64,000 nt of DNA from Pseudomonas brassicacearum (GCF_003732225.1 NZ_MOBJ01000034.1:124001-188000); one strand, 5' to 3'. Shown: positions 51,379 through 60,636, counted from the stretch's first letter. Notes: generated from the letters alone by a model not told the origin. Numbers and translations are program-made.

Positions 51379-52734
51379 TCAGACGCGGTCCAGGCGCCCG
51401 CTCAAGCGCTTGGCAGCGTACATGGCCTCATCTGCGTGCTTGAACAATTGCTTTTCCTCACTGCCATGCTCGGGGTAAAGCGCGATGCCAATGCTCGGCA
51501 TGATGTTCAGGCTATGGCTGTCCAGACGCATCGGCTGGCCTAGTACCTGGCGGATTTTGATCGCCACCCGCGCCGCATCTTCGGCCGCCTGAACACTGTC
51601 GAGCAGGACGACAAACTCATCGCCACCAATGCGCGCTACCGTGTCGGACTCACGCACGCAGCCTTGCAGTCGATTAGCCACGGCTTGCAGTAACATGTCG
51701 CCGACGCCATGGCCGTAGGTGTCGTTGACCTGTTTGAAATGGTCCAGGTCAACGTACAGCAACGCCATGCGTCCGCACTCTATTCTGGCTTTACCAAGGG
51801 CGGCGGTCATGCGTTCACGCAACAGTTCGCGGTTAGGCAAGCGGGTCAATTGATCGTGCTGTGCCATGTATTGCAACCGGGTGTGCAATTGCTTGCGCTC
51901 AATGGCCGCCGCGACCTGGGCACAGACGTATTGCAGCAGCTCCTTGTCGCGCTCGGTATAGCGTTCGCCACCGGGTACGCTTTTGACAATCAGCGCACCG
52001 ATGGTGCCTTTCTGTGAGTTCAGCGGCACACCCAGCCAACAGGGTGAATCCTGGCCATTCATGACCTCGCAAAGTCCGGGCATCGCGGCAGGTTGGTCGG
52101 GCGTCACCAGCACCGACTGCCCCGTGCGAATGACTTCGGCGCAGAGCTGGCCAGTAACGGTAAACACCGGATCGTGCTCGTGCTCGTGATCGTGATCGTC
52201 GACGTGGTACGGGAAATTCAATTGCTTGCAGTGCTCGTCGTAGAGCGCTACCGAGAAGTTCAACGCCGGCAACCATTCGCCGATCAGTTGATGAATGCGT
52301 TTGAACAGCGCCAGCAGATCCTCAGCGGCATGGGCAGCTTCGGAGATCGCGTACAGTGCCGCCTGTCGGGACTCAGCCTGTTTGCGCTCGGTGATGTCAC
52401 GGGCTACGGCGATGCGCAATTGGTCGACTTCGGACCAACGCGCTGACCAGAGAAGATGCACTACCTGACCATCCTTGCGCAGGTAGCGGTTTTCAAAGTT
52501 CGGGTTGGGCTGGCCGCGCATGATTTCCCGGGCGGCGTCCAGGGTCCGCTGGCGATCGGCCGGGTGGACCATCTCGATCATCGGCTGGCCGATCAGCTCG
52601 TCCTGGGTGTAACCGAACACTTGCTCGCAGGCGGCGCTGACAAATACGAAACGCCCCTGGCTATCGACCGCACACACGACGTCGAGCAAAAGATCGATGT
52701 AACTTGCCAGCGGCGCGGAATTTCTGGTGGTCAT
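51379..52734 (-). CDS. PAS-GAF diguanylate cyclase
   Basis: A 451-residue cytoplasmic enzyme: PAS domain (about 10-125, with PAC region), GAF domain (about 135-275) and GGDEF domain (about 290-450). The active site IGGDEFVVLLD is intact, so it should make cyclic-di-GMP. No inhibitory RxxD is visible directly before it. No membrane helices, so the signal is probably cytoplasmic and sensed by PAS or GAF. I start at 52734 (MTTRN). Confidence 0.9.
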   Translation of the reverse strand: MTTRNSAPLASYIDLLLDVVCAVDSQGRFVFVSAACEQVFGYTQDELIGQPMIEMVHPADRQRTLDAAREIMRGQPNPNFENRYLRKDGQVVHLLWSARWSEVDQLRIAVARDITERKQAESRQAALYAISEAAHAAEDLLALFKRIHQLIGEWLPALNFSVALYDEHCKQLNFPYHVDDHDHEHEHDPVFTVTGQLCAEVIRTGQSVLVTPDQPAAMPGLCEVMNGQDSPCWLGVPLNSQKGTIGALIVKSVPGGERYTERDKELLQYVCAQVAAAIERKQLHTRLQYMAQHDQLTRLPNRELLRERMTAALGKARIECGRMALLYVDLDHFKQVNDTYGHGVGDMLLQAVANRLQGCVRESDTVARIGGDEFVVLLDSVQAAEDAARVAIKIRQVLGQPMRLDSHSLNIMPSIGIALYPEHGSEEKQLFKHADEAMYAAKRLSGRLDRV

Positions 52735-52840
52735 CAAAGATAGACACTGTCCAAAGGTACAGCCGTGAGTATCAATCCCTGGACCCGGCCATCGCTAAAC
52801 AGGATGTCCTGATGCAGCTGTCGCAGCCTTGCGTGCAGCC

Positions 52841-53017
52841 TCAAACCTTGTTCGCCAACAACCCCGGCACCGCATGCAGCAAGGCGTTGACGGCGAAACC
52901 GATGAACATTACCCCGCAAATCCGGGTAATTGCCAGCTCATGACGCTGATACAGCGTGCGTACCCGACGAGCGCCCACATTGTCGATCAGAATAGCGTAT
53001 GCGGCGATACCGCCCTG
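52841..53017 (-). pseudogene. LysE/RhtB exporter C-terminal remnant fused behind fosA
   Basis: Fifty-eight codons in the same frame as fosA, right after its TAA. AYAILIDNVGARRVRTLYQR and ICGVMFIGFAVNALLHA are the last helix and loop of a LysE-type exporter. The N-terminal five helices are missing. A deletion between two genes of the same direction is the simplest cause. Confidence 0.7.
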
Positions 53018-53431
53018 TTACGGTGTGAAAAACCTCATCCCGGCATAGGGTTTCTGGCGACACGCTTCAAGCCGCGACGCCAGATCCCCGACATGGGCTT
53101 CGAGCTTGTGCCCATCCGGATCCAGAAAATAGAACGACGCGCCTTCGCTGCGATTGTCTCGCCACTCTAGAACTGCGGCTGCTCGCAGTCGTTCAACGAA
53201 CACCGGGAAGTCGCTGGCGCCGACGCTGAACGCGTAATGCGTGTAATCGACCGCCGCCTCAGGCTCGCGCAGCGGATCGAGAGACAGACACAGCCACAAC
53301 CCCGGCAACGACAGATAGGCGCCACTGTCCCACGTGGCGTCGAGATGCAGTTGCAACAGGCCCTGATAGAACGCCACGCTGCGGTCGAGGTCGGTGACTG
53401 CCAGGGTCAGGTGGTTGAGGCCTGAGAGCAT
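53018..53431 (-). CDS. fosA: Fosfomycin-inactivating glutathione transferase FosA
   Basis: A 137-residue metalloenzyme that opens the epoxide of fosfomycin with glutathione. It closely follows P. aeruginosa FosA: MLSGLNHLTLAV with the first His ligand (His7), DYTHYAF with the second, and LEAHVGDL with the Glu ligand. The last residues MRFFTP differ slightly from the usual end because of the deletion next to it. Active sites are intact, so resistance is plausible. Confidence 0.92.
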   Translation of the reverse strand: MLSGLNHLTLAVTDLDRSVAFYQGLLQLHLDATWDSGAYLSLPGLWLCLSLDPLREPEAAVDYTHYAFSVGASDFPVFVERLRAAAVLEWRDNRSEGASFYFLDPDGHKLEAHVGDLASRLEACRQKPYAGMRFFTP

Positions 53432-53435
53432 CGGT

Positions 53436-54176
53436 TCAGAGCCCTTTTAACTCTTTCGGCACAACATACTGCTGACCGTCATACCGTAGCGTCGTCAGTA
53501 CCGTTTTCCCTACCGTATCTTTGGATTCGCAATCGCCATTCTTCACCGAGTTTTGTGAGCCGGTGGTCACCGATTTGACGATCAGGTCGGCGAAACCATG
53601 ACTGCTGGTTTTGGCCATGTCCAGGGTGCGTTTGGTATGCGAGAACTCGCCGGCGCAGTTGGTATCCCACTCACCGTTACTCGACTCGATCACCAGTTGC
53701 TCCAGCACCGGGCGCAACGAGTTGCCTTCGCGCACATACAGCGACAGCCAGGCCTCGTCGAATGGGTTAGCCCGCGACGAGCCGGTGAAGCCTGCGCGCA
53801 CGCCGAACGCTCGCAGGTCGGAGGTGAGTTTGTAGCGCGCAGTGTCGATGCTCAGCCCATCGAACCGGACGGCATCGGAACTGAACACCGAGGCTTTGGA
53901 ATAGCGGGCCAGCGGCTTGCCGTCGACATTGGAAACCACGGCCAGTTTCAAGTCGTACATGCCCATGCCATCAGGCTCATCGCTCTGGGTCGGATCCGGC
54001 TCAATTTGCGACAGCGCGGTGATGGTCTGACCATCGTAAGCCGGCCAGTCCTTGCATACCGAGTATCCCGGCACGCCCTCGGGCAATGGCGGTGTTTCGC
54101 ACTCGGCATACGCCTGGGTCGCGCCCAGCGCACCACTCATTGCCACACACCCCAGCCAGCTGTATTTCAAGGTCAT
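53436..54176 (-). CDS. Secreted conserved hypothetical protein
   Basis: A 246-residue protein with a signal peptide cleaved after TQAYA and a body with several cysteines (ECETPPLPEG, YSVCKDWP, DTNCAGEF, NGDCESKD) that could form disulfides. I do not recognise a named family. It precedes fosA by 4 bp and may be co-transcribed. Confidence 0.65.
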   Translation of the reverse strand: MTLKYSWLGCVAMSGALGATQAYAECETPPLPEGVPGYSVCKDWPAYDGQTITALSQIEPDPTQSDEPDGMGMYDLKLAVVSNVDGKPLARYSKASVFSSDAVRFDGLSIDTARYKLTSDLRAFGVRAGFTGSSRANPFDEAWLSLYVREGNSLRPVLEQLVIESSNGEWDTNCAGEFSHTKRTLDMAKTSSHGFADLIVKSVTTGSQNSVKNGDCESKDTVGKTVLTTLRYDGQQYVVPKELKGL

Positions 54177-54269
54177 TCCCTGTTCCTTGTGAACGTCATC
54201 AATCGATAAAAATCAGCCATGCACTATCGCCTGCCCGGTCTGTCGATTCAACCCGTTCAACACCGCCAT

Positions 54270-55418
54270 TCAAAACGCGCTACGAAAGATCTCCTCGATC
54301 TGCCGCTGATCCGCTGCCCGTGGGTTGGTCAGGCCGCAGACGTCTTTCAAGGCGTTGGCGGCAAGGATCGGGATGTCTTGCAGCTTGGCGCCGAGGTCGC
54401 GCAAACCACCGGGGATCTGCACATCCTTGGCCAACGCGCGGATCGCCATGATGGCCGCTTGGGCGCCCTCTTCCGGGCTGACGCCGCGCGTGTCGGCACC
54501 CAGAGCGTGCGCCACTACCGTCAGACGTTCGGCGCAGACGGCGGCATTGAAACTCTGCACGTGCGGCAGCAGTACCGCGTTGCACACGCCGTGGGGCAAA
54601 TCGTAGAAGCCACCCAACTGGTGAGCCATGGCGTGCACAAAACCCAACGATGCGTTGTTGAATGCCATGCCGGCGAGGAACTGCGCGTAGGCCATGTTTT
54701 CCCGGGCGATCATGTCACTGCCGTCGCGTACAGCCAGGCGCAGGTTGCGACTGATCAGCTCGATCGCTTTCAACGCGCAGGCGTCGGTGATCGGGTTGGC
54801 CGCTGTGGAAACGTAGGCTTCGATGGCGTGGGTCAAGGCGTCCATGCCGGTGGCGGCGGTCAGGCCTTTGGGCATGGCGACCATCAGCGCTGGGTCGTTG
54901 ACCGACAGCAGCGGCGTAACGTTGCGGTCGACGATGGCCATTTTCACGTGACGCGATTCGTCGGTGATGATGCAGAAACGGGTCATCTCGCTGGCGGTGC
55001 CGGCTGTGGTGTTGATCGCGATCAGCGGCAACTGCGGCTTGGCCGACTGATCGACACCTTCGTAGTCGCTGATATGCCCGCCGTTGGTGGCACACAGCGC
55101 GATGCCCTTGGCGCAGTCGTGCGGCGAGCCGCCGCCCAGGGAGACCACGAAATCACACTGGCTGCGCTGGAGCAGTTCCAGGCCGCTCTCGACGTTGGCG
55201 ATACTCGGGTTCGGTTTGGCACCGTCGAAAATCACCGAGTCGATGTCCTGCATCGCGAGCTTTTCAGCGATCAGGGCTGCCACGCCAGCCTTGGCCAATC
55301 CTGCGTCCGTCACGATCAAGGCCTTGCGAAAGCCATAGTTGCGAATGGCGTTCACGGCTTCGTCGAGGCAACCGGTGCCCATGATGTTCACGGCGGGAAT
55401 GAAAAACGTGCTGGTCAT
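54270..55418 (-). CDS. Iron-containing alcohol dehydrogenase
   Basis: A 382-residue group III alcohol dehydrogenase like YiaY/ErcA. The NAD-binding motif is GGGSPHDCAKGI, and the metal site includes GFVHAMAHQLGGFYDLPHG. It oxidises alcohols or threonine-type substrates; the natural one is unknown. In pseudomonads ErcA-type enzymes belong to ethanol oxidation control, but no such genes are adjacent. Confidence 0.88.
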   Translation of the reverse strand: MTSTFFIPAVNIMGTGCLDEAVNAIRNYGFRKALIVTDAGLAKAGVAALIAEKLAMQDIDSVIFDGAKPNPSIANVESGLELLQRSQCDFVVSLGGGSPHDCAKGIALCATNGGHISDYEGVDQSAKPQLPLIAINTTAGTASEMTRFCIITDESRHVKMAIVDRNVTPLLSVNDPALMVAMPKGLTAATGMDALTHAIEAYVSTAANPITDACALKAIELISRNLRLAVRDGSDMIARENMAYAQFLAGMAFNNASLGFVHAMAHQLGGFYDLPHGVCNAVLLPHVQSFNAAVCAERLTVVAHALGADTRGVSPEEGAQAAIMAIRALAKDVQIPGGLRDLGAKLQDIPILAANALKDVCGLTNPRAADQRQIEEIFRSAF

Positions 55419-55561
55419 GACCGATCCTCTTCGATAGGGCCGAACCGGAAACCCCGATTCAGCGGATACCCAAAGGATCGACCCATCAGTTACCGCGCAT
55501 GTTGATCTGGCTCAACACCCGGTCGTGATAAAGTCTGCGCCCTGCACTCCACCTGCTTGAG

Positions 55562-56593
55562 ATGACCAACGCGATGACCGATTTCCAGGAATTTGATGCC
55601 CGACTAGAAGACTGGAATGCGTTGCGCGCAACCACCTCGTTCAGCGGCCTGCTGGTGGGCAACGGCGCCAGTCGCGCGGTGTGGGATGACTTCGGTTACG
55701 ACTCGCTGTTCGACAATGCCCGCACGGTCGAAGAAAAGCCGTTGAGCCAGTCCGAACTGAGCGTGTTCGACGCGATGCAAACCCGCAGTTTCGAACAAGT
55801 GCTGGGGGCGCTGAAAACCACCAGCCGAGTGAACAAGGCCCTGGCCGTGAGTTCCGCCGCACCGCGCAATCGCTACTACGCGATCAAGGAAGCGCTGATC
55901 AACACCGTGCACGCCGTGCACATCCCGTGGCGCCTGGTGCAGGCCACAAGCCTGGCAGCGATCCATCAGGAATTGAGCACGTATCCGACGGTGTTCACTA
56001 CCAACTACGACCTGCTCAACTACTGGGCGATTCAGCACAACCCCGACACCATCAGCGACCTGTTCCATGGCTCTGAGCCGAGCTTTGAGCTGAGTGTCAG
56101 CGCCACTGATAAAACCCGCCTGCTCTACCTGCACGGTGGCCTGCATCTGGTGCGCAATCAGGATGGCACCGCACGTAAACTGACCTCGACCGAAGGCACG
56201 TTGCTGGGCAGCTTTGCAATCAACAACACGATCAAGACGCTGGACGATGTACCGCTGTTCGTCAGCGAAGGCACCTCTGAAGACAAGCTCAAAACCATCC
56301 GCAGTTCAGATTACCTGTCGTTCTGCTACGACCAGTTGCTCAAGCAAAGCGACGCGCTATGCATCTTCGGCCACAGCCTTGGCAAGCAGGACAATCACAT
56401 CATTCATGCCCTGCGTCAGGCGCAACCGAAGACCGTGGCGGTCTCGATTTACCCGCGCAGCGCCGCGTTCATCCAGAGCCAGAAGCGGCATTATGCGAAG
56501 GTGTTTGAGGGGACTGCGGTGGAGCTGAGGTTTTTTGATTCCAAGAGCCATGCGTTGGGTAGCCCGAAGTTATCCGTTCCAGTCGAGGTTTAG
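55562..56593 (+). CDS. DUF4917/SIR2-like protein
   Basis: A 343-residue protein with LLVGNGASRAVWDDFGYDSLF at the N-terminus and the central YPTVFTTNYDLLNYWAI and HGGLHLV, the pattern of SIR2-like NAD-binding domains in the DUF4917 group. The later IFGHSLGKQDNHI fits the Rossmann continuation. SIR2-like domains are common NAD-depleting effectors in antiphage systems, but no partner gene is next to it. It starts at 55562 or 55574. Confidence 0.7.
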   Translation: MTNAMTDFQEFDARLEDWNALRATTSFSGLLVGNGASRAVWDDFGYDSLFDNARTVEEKPLSQSELSVFDAMQTRSFEQVLGALKTTSRVNKALAVSSAAPRNRYYAIKEALINTVHAVHIPWRLVQATSLAAIHQELSTYPTVFTTNYDLLNYWAIQHNPDTISDLFHGSEPSFELSVSATDKTRLLYLHGGLHLVRNQDGTARKLTSTEGTLLGSFAINNTIKTLDDVPLFVSEGTSEDKLKTIRSSDYLSFCYDQLLKQSDALCIFGHSLGKQDNHIIHALRQAQPKTVAVSIYPRSAAFIQSQKRHYAKVFEGTAVELRFFDSKSHALGSPKLSVPVEV

Positions 56594-56612
56594 TGGCGCC
56601 GGGATCGACGCC

Positions 56613-56681
56613 ATCGCGAGCAAGCTCGCTCCCACATTTGATCTGCGACGTCCCCCCTGTGGGAGCGAGCTTGCTCGCGAT
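56613..56681. repeat. Inverted REP doublet 4
   Basis: REP copies at 56613-56635 (minus) and 56659-56681 (plus) between the convergent DUF4917 and XRE-cupin genes, 23 bp apart. Confidence 0.9.
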
Positions 56682-56696
56682 GCTTTTGCAGTCGAA

Positions 56697-57239
56697 TCAC
56701 TCCTCGCCGCTATGCACCACCACCAACAACTGCGCTTGCACCTCGCCCACCGAGCGCAGGCGATGGGGTTTTTGCGCGTTGAAGTGCAGCGCATCGCCAC
56801 GGTTCAGAATCACTCGTTCGCTCATGAAGTCGACTTCTACCTGGCCTTCATGGACGAACAGAAACTCCTCCCCCATGTGCTCCTTGAAAGTCTTGTCGCT
56901 GAACTCTTTGGGCGGATAGATGATGAACGGCAGCAGACTGCGCTCGCTGACCTGATGGGCCAGCACCGCGTAACCCGGAGCCTGATCATTGGCCGCCAGC
57001 GACTGGCGCTCTTCGGCGCGCACCAGGCTGTAGCTGTCAAGGCTGATGGTTTCCTCGGAGAACAATTCCTCGACCTTGACGTTCAGCGCCTTGGCCAGTT
57101 TCAGCGCCGCAGCGATGGACGGGGTGTTCAGCCCGCGCTCGACTTTCGACAGATAACTCTTGGTCATGCCGGATTTTTCGGCCAGGGCCTCCAGCGTAAC
57201 ACCGAGTTTTTTTCGCAGTAATTTCAAACGGATAGACAT
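56697..57239 (-). CDS. XRE-cupin transcriptional regulator
   Basis: A 180-residue regulator: helix-turn-helix at residues 15-55 (TLEALAEKSGMTKSYLSKVE) and a C-terminal cupin (about 110-175, EFLFVHEGQVEVDF) that may bind a small ligand. It is divergent from the aldolase operon across 160 bp holding two short palindromes, so it probably controls that operon and itself. Confidence 0.88.
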   Translation of the reverse strand: MSIRLKLLRKKLGVTLEALAEKSGMTKSYLSKVERGLNTPSIAAALKLAKALNVKVEELFSEETISLDSYSLVRAEERQSLAANDQAPGYAVLAHQVSERSLLPFIIYPPKEFSDKTFKEHMGEEFLFVHEGQVEVDFMSERVILNRGDALHFNAQKPHRLRSVGEVQAQLLVVVHSGEE

Positions 57240-57278
57240 GTGGAGCGATTAATCCATCAAGGAGGCAACGATTAGTCC

Positions 57279-57322
57279 TTGCCAATGACACAAAGTGTCA
57301 TATAGCCTCTTAAGTGTCACTT
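57279..57322 (+). promoter_or_regulatory. Promoter of the aldolase operon with embedded operators
   Basis: TTGCCA (57279-57284), a 16-bp spacer almost filled by the perfect palindrome TGACAC-AAA-GTGTCA (57286-57300), then TATAGC (57301-57306). A second palindrome AAGTGTCACTT is at 57312-57322. An XRE dimer bound at these sites would block RNA polymerase. Confidence 0.7.
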
Positions 57323-57398
57323 GTGTTCACCCAACGACTTTGCGAGCAGTGGGAGAAACACATCCGACGTCCATTGATTACTGCAAAGGACACCCGAT

Positions 57399-58181
57399 AT
57401 GGCCAAGACATTAGCACTACCCAAGGACCAACTCATCAAGCAGGCGCTTTCGCAGATGCAAAACACGCTGGCGGATAATACGTGGACCGACCGGCAAAAG
57501 CTGGCGCTGACCTGCCGCATTCTGTTCGAGAACGGCCACGACGCTGGTCTGGCCGGGCAAATCACCGCCCGTGGCCCGCAACCCGGTACCTATTACACCC
57601 AACAACTGGGCCTGGGTTTCGACGAAATCACCGCGAGCAACCTGCTGCTGGTCAACGAAGACCTGGAAGTTCTGGAAGGTCACGGCATGCCCAACCCGGC
57701 CAACCGTTTCCATAGCTGGGTGTACCGCGCCCGGCCGGATGTGAACTGCATCATTCATACGCACCCAACGCACATTGCGGCGTTGTCGATGCTGGAAGTG
57801 CCGCTCGAAATCTCGCACATGGACCTCTGTCCGCTCTATGAAGACTGCGCCTTTCTCGAAGCCTGGCCAGGTGTGCCGGTGGGTAACGAAGAAGGTGAAA
57901 TCATCGCCGGCGCCCTGGGTGACAAACGGGCGATTCTACTTTCCCACCACGGTCAGTTGTCGACTGGGAGAACCATCGAGGAAGCCTGTGTCATCGCGCA
58001 ATTGATCGAGCGTGCGGCCAAGTTGCAACTGCTGGCGATGTCGGCCGGTGAACTCAAACCGATTCTGCCGGCGCTCGGTCGCGAAGCCCATGACTGGATT
58101 TCCAGACCCAAACGCCACGGCGCCGCCTTCAACTACTACGCTCGGCAGAACCTGCGTCAACACGCCGATTGCCTGAACTGA
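57399..58181 (+). CDS. Class II aldolase/adducin family protein
   Basis: A 260-residue zinc enzyme. The HTHPTHIAALSML motif supplies metal ligands and SHHGQLSTG another His. The family cleaves sugar phosphates or decarboxylates; the substrate here is unknown. The next gene, a DapA-type aldolase, starts 31 bp after its stop, so the two likely act in one catabolic pathway controlled by the divergent XRE-cupin protein. Confidence 0.87.
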   Translation: MAKTLALPKDQLIKQALSQMQNTLADNTWTDRQKLALTCRILFENGHDAGLAGQITARGPQPGTYYTQQLGLGFDEITASNLLLVNEDLEVLEGHGMPNPANRFHSWVYRARPDVNCIIHTHPTHIAALSMLEVPLEISHMDLCPLYEDCAFLEAWPGVPVGNEEGEIIAGALGDKRAILLSHHGQLSTGRTIEEACVIAQLIERAAKLQLLAMSAGELKPILPALGREAHDWISRPKRHGAAFNYYARQNLRQHADCLN

Positions 58182-58212
58182 ACCCACCCCTTTGCTTAAA
58201 CGGAGAGACCTC

Positions 58213-59100
58213 ATGTCTACCCCTTCTATTCACGGCATCATCGGCTACACCATCACCCCGTTCACCGCGAATGGCGAAGGCATCGATCTGGATGCCCTGG
58301 GTCGCTCCATCGATCGTTTGATCGACGGTGGCGTACACGCCATCGCCCCGCTGGGCAGTACCGGCGAAGGTGCGTACCTGAGCGATGCCGAGTGGGATCA
58401 GGTCAGCGAGTTCAGCATCAAGCATGTGGCCAGGCGCGTGCCGACCATCGTCAGCGTCTCCGACCTGACCACCGCCAAAGCCGCGCGCCGCGCGCGTTTC
58501 GCCGAGGCGCATGGCGCCGACGTGGTGATGGTGTTGCCGGCGTCCTACTGGAAACTCAGCGAAGCCGAGATCCTCGCCCACTATCGCGCCATCGGCGAAA
58601 GCATCGGCGTGCCGATCATGCTCTATAACAACCCGGCCACCAGCGGCACCGATATGTCGGTAGAACTGATCCTGCGGATTTTCAATGCCGTGGAAAACGT
58701 GACCATGGTCAAGGAGAGCACAGGCGATATCCAGCGCATGCACAAACTGCAATGGCTCGGCGAAGGTCAGGTGCCGTTCTACAACGGCAGCAATACGCTG
58801 GCGCTGGAGGCTTTCGCGGCGGGCGCCAAAGGTTGGTGCACGGCGGCACCGAACCTGATCCCGCAGCTCAATGGCGCGCTGCATCAGGCGGTGTTGGCCA
58901 ATGACCTGAGCAAGGCGCGGGAGTTGTTCTATCGCCAGTTGCCGCTGCTGGACTTCATCCTCAAGGGCGGTTTGCCGGCGACCATCAAGGCCGGTCTGCG
59001 CATGACCGGACTGGAAGCTGGCGATCCGCGTCTGCCGATATTCCCACTGGGTGAAACCGGTCGCAGCCAGTTGCAGGATTTGTTGAGCACATTGCGCTGA
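58213..59100 (+). CDS. DapA-family aldolase (second copy)
   Basis: A 295-residue DHDPS/NAL-superfamily enzyme with the Schiff-base Lys in MVKESTGD, Tyr in MLYNNPAT and LGSTGEGAYL. It is a different branch from dapA at 2073, judging by many substitutions. Such enzymes cleave or form 2-keto acids. The start at 58213 has GGAGAGACC. Pairing with a class II aldolase suggests a sugar-acid or aromatic-acid degradation step. Confidence 0.88.
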   Translation: MSTPSIHGIIGYTITPFTANGEGIDLDALGRSIDRLIDGGVHAIAPLGSTGEGAYLSDAEWDQVSEFSIKHVARRVPTIVSVSDLTTAKAARRARFAEAHGADVVMVLPASYWKLSEAEILAHYRAIGESIGVPIMLYNNPATSGTDMSVELILRIFNAVENVTMVKESTGDIQRMHKLQWLGEGQVPFYNGSNTLALEAFAAGAKGWCTAAPNLIPQLNGALHQAVLANDLSKARELFYRQLPLLDFILKGGLPATIKAGLRMTGLEAGDPRLPIFPLGETGRSQLQDLLSTLR

Positions 59101-59124
59101 CCTCCAGGCGCATACATAACCATT

Positions 59125-59212
59125 GTGGGAGCGAGCTTGCTCGCGATAGCGATCTGACATTCAACATCTCCGTCGAATGTTATGCCGCCATCGCGAGCAA
59201 GCTCGCTCCCAC
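59125..59212. repeat. Inverted REP doublet 5
   Basis: REP copies at 59125-59147 (plus) and 59190-59212 (minus), 42 bp apart, after the DapA-family gene and before the convergent yegP. Confidence 0.9.
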
Positions 59213-59244
59213 AGGATATCTGTACAGGTCTTGAAGAGGTGTGA

Positions 59245-59589
59245 TCAAAGCACCGGCAAGGTTTTGTCCTTGATCACCGTGGTCGGCCCATTGGCCTTGA
59301 CGCTGGCGATGCCTTTTTCCCGCGCGGCGTCGGAAGGAAAAGCCTCGCTGCTACCGATGATTTGATGGTCGGCGGCCTTGAGGTTGAAGTAAGGATGGCC
59401 ATCCTTGGTGGACTTTTTCTCGTAGCGTTCATCCAGTGGGCTATTGCTCTGAACCGAGGCGATGCCGCTATCGGCGGCGCTGCGCGTGGTGTACAGCTCG
59501 CTGGTGAGAATGGTCTCGGCGTTGGCCGCCTTCAGCACAAAGCGAAACTGGCCATTGATGCTTTTGCTCAACTCGTACCATCCAGACAT
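59245..59589 (-). CDS. yegP: YegP-type DUF1508 protein
   Basis: A 114-residue protein with two tandem DUF1508 repeats of about 50 residues: FRFVLKAANAETILTSELYT and PYFNLKAADHQIIGSSEAFP. The two-repeat YegP form is common in Proteobacteria. The exact function is unknown. Confidence 0.85.
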   Translation of the reverse strand: MSGWYELSKSINGQFRFVLKAANAETILTSELYTTRSAADSGIASVQSNSPLDERYEKKSTKDGHPYFNLKAADHQIIGSSEAFPSDAAREKGIASVKANGPTTVIKDKTLPVL

Positions 59590-59646
59590 GCTCGTTCTCC
59601 TTGGCGATTAAGAGGTTACGCGCTTCAGAGTAAAGACCAGGCAGCT

Positions 59647-59952
59647 CTACTTCACCACCGCGCGCACCACCGACAACTCCGGCGCCGTCACCCGGCGCTG
59701 GCACAGGTAACGCGTGCAGCTGACCCGCAGAAACGAGGCGAAATTCACCACTTCGCCCCGGTAGTCCATCACCTCTTCATAGAGCTTGGCGATCAACTGG
59801 TTGGTGGTCATGCCATCGACTTCGGCGATTTCGCTGAGGATGTCCCAAAACTGGTTTTCCAGCCGCAGCGTGGTCACCACTCCGCAGATGCGCAGCGAGC
59901 GCGAGCGTGACTCGTACAGGATCGGGTCGGCTTTGACGTACAGCTCGCACAT
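59647..59952 (-). CDS. Ribbon-helix-helix domain protein
   Basis: A 101-residue protein with a central RHH-like segment (GVVTTLRLENQFWDILSEIA and GMTTNQLIAKLYEE), the pattern of the small RHH family often labelled DUF with a predicted DNA-binding fold. No toxin lies next to it. The start at 59952 is the only good one. Confidence 0.7.
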   Translation of the reverse strand: MCELYVKADPILYESRSRSLRICGVVTTLRLENQFWDILSEIAEVDGMTTNQLIAKLYEEVMDYRGEVVNFASFLRVSCTRYLCQRRVTAPELSVVRAVVK

Positions 59953-59966
59953 GCGCAGACCTCTGC

Positions 59967-60548
59967 TTACAAGGTGATTTTGGTACCCAGCAGACCGAGG
60001 AAACCGGCCAGCCAGCTCGGGTGCGCCGGCCAGGCAGGGGCAGTCGCCAGATTGCCTTGTACGTGGCCTTCAGTCACCGGAATATCGATAAACGTACCAC
60101 CGGCCAAACGCACTTCTGGCGCACAGGCGGGATAAGCGCTGCATTCGCGACCTTCAAGAATCCCCGCCGCCGCCAGCAATTGCGCACCATGGCAAACCGC
60201 CGCAATCGGTTTGCCGGCCTTGTCGAACGCTTGTACCAGTTGCAGGACTTTTTCGTTCAAGCGCAGGTATTCCGGCGCCCGACCACCGGGCACCAGCAAT
60301 GCGTCGTAGTCCGCCGCATCGACCTTGGCGAAGTCGAAGTTCAGCGCGAACAGGTGACCGGGTTTCTCGCTGTAGGTCTGATCGCCTTCAAAGTCATGGA
60401 TCGCGGTGCGCACGGTCTGCCCGGCGGTTTTGTCCGGGCACACCGCGTGCACCGTGTGACCGACCATCAGCAGCGCCTGAAACGGCACCATCACTTCATA
60501 GTCTTCGACATAATCGCCGACCAGCATCAGAATTTTTTTCGCGGCCAT
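59967..60548 (-). CDS. DJ-1/PfpI family protein
   Basis: A 193-residue class I glutamine amidotransferase-like protein with the nucleophile Cys in AVCHGAQLLAAAG. The family includes deglycases and proteases; which activity applies is unknown. It ends 15 bp before the RHH gene in the same direction. Confidence 0.87.
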   Translation of the reverse strand: MAAKKILMLVGDYVEDYEVMVPFQALLMVGHTVHAVCPDKTAGQTVRTAIHDFEGDQTYSEKPGHLFALNFDFAKVDAADYDALLVPGGRAPEYLRLNEKVLQLVQAFDKAGKPIAAVCHGAQLLAAAGILEGRECSAYPACAPEVRLAGGTFIDIPVTEGHVQGNLATAPAWPAHPSWLAGFLGLLGTKITL

Positions 60549-60636
60549 GGGGATGACTCCTCTGGTAAAAACGTGGGCAGGAAGGAGTATTCAAGGTAGT
60601 CCGAATCCGCTGGGATGGGTAATAACCAGCTACTAC

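Noticed and set aside
54219..55505. 428-codon frame opposite the iron alcohol dehydrogenase
   Set aside because: Antisense shadow; the dehydrogenase motifs are clear on the minus strand.
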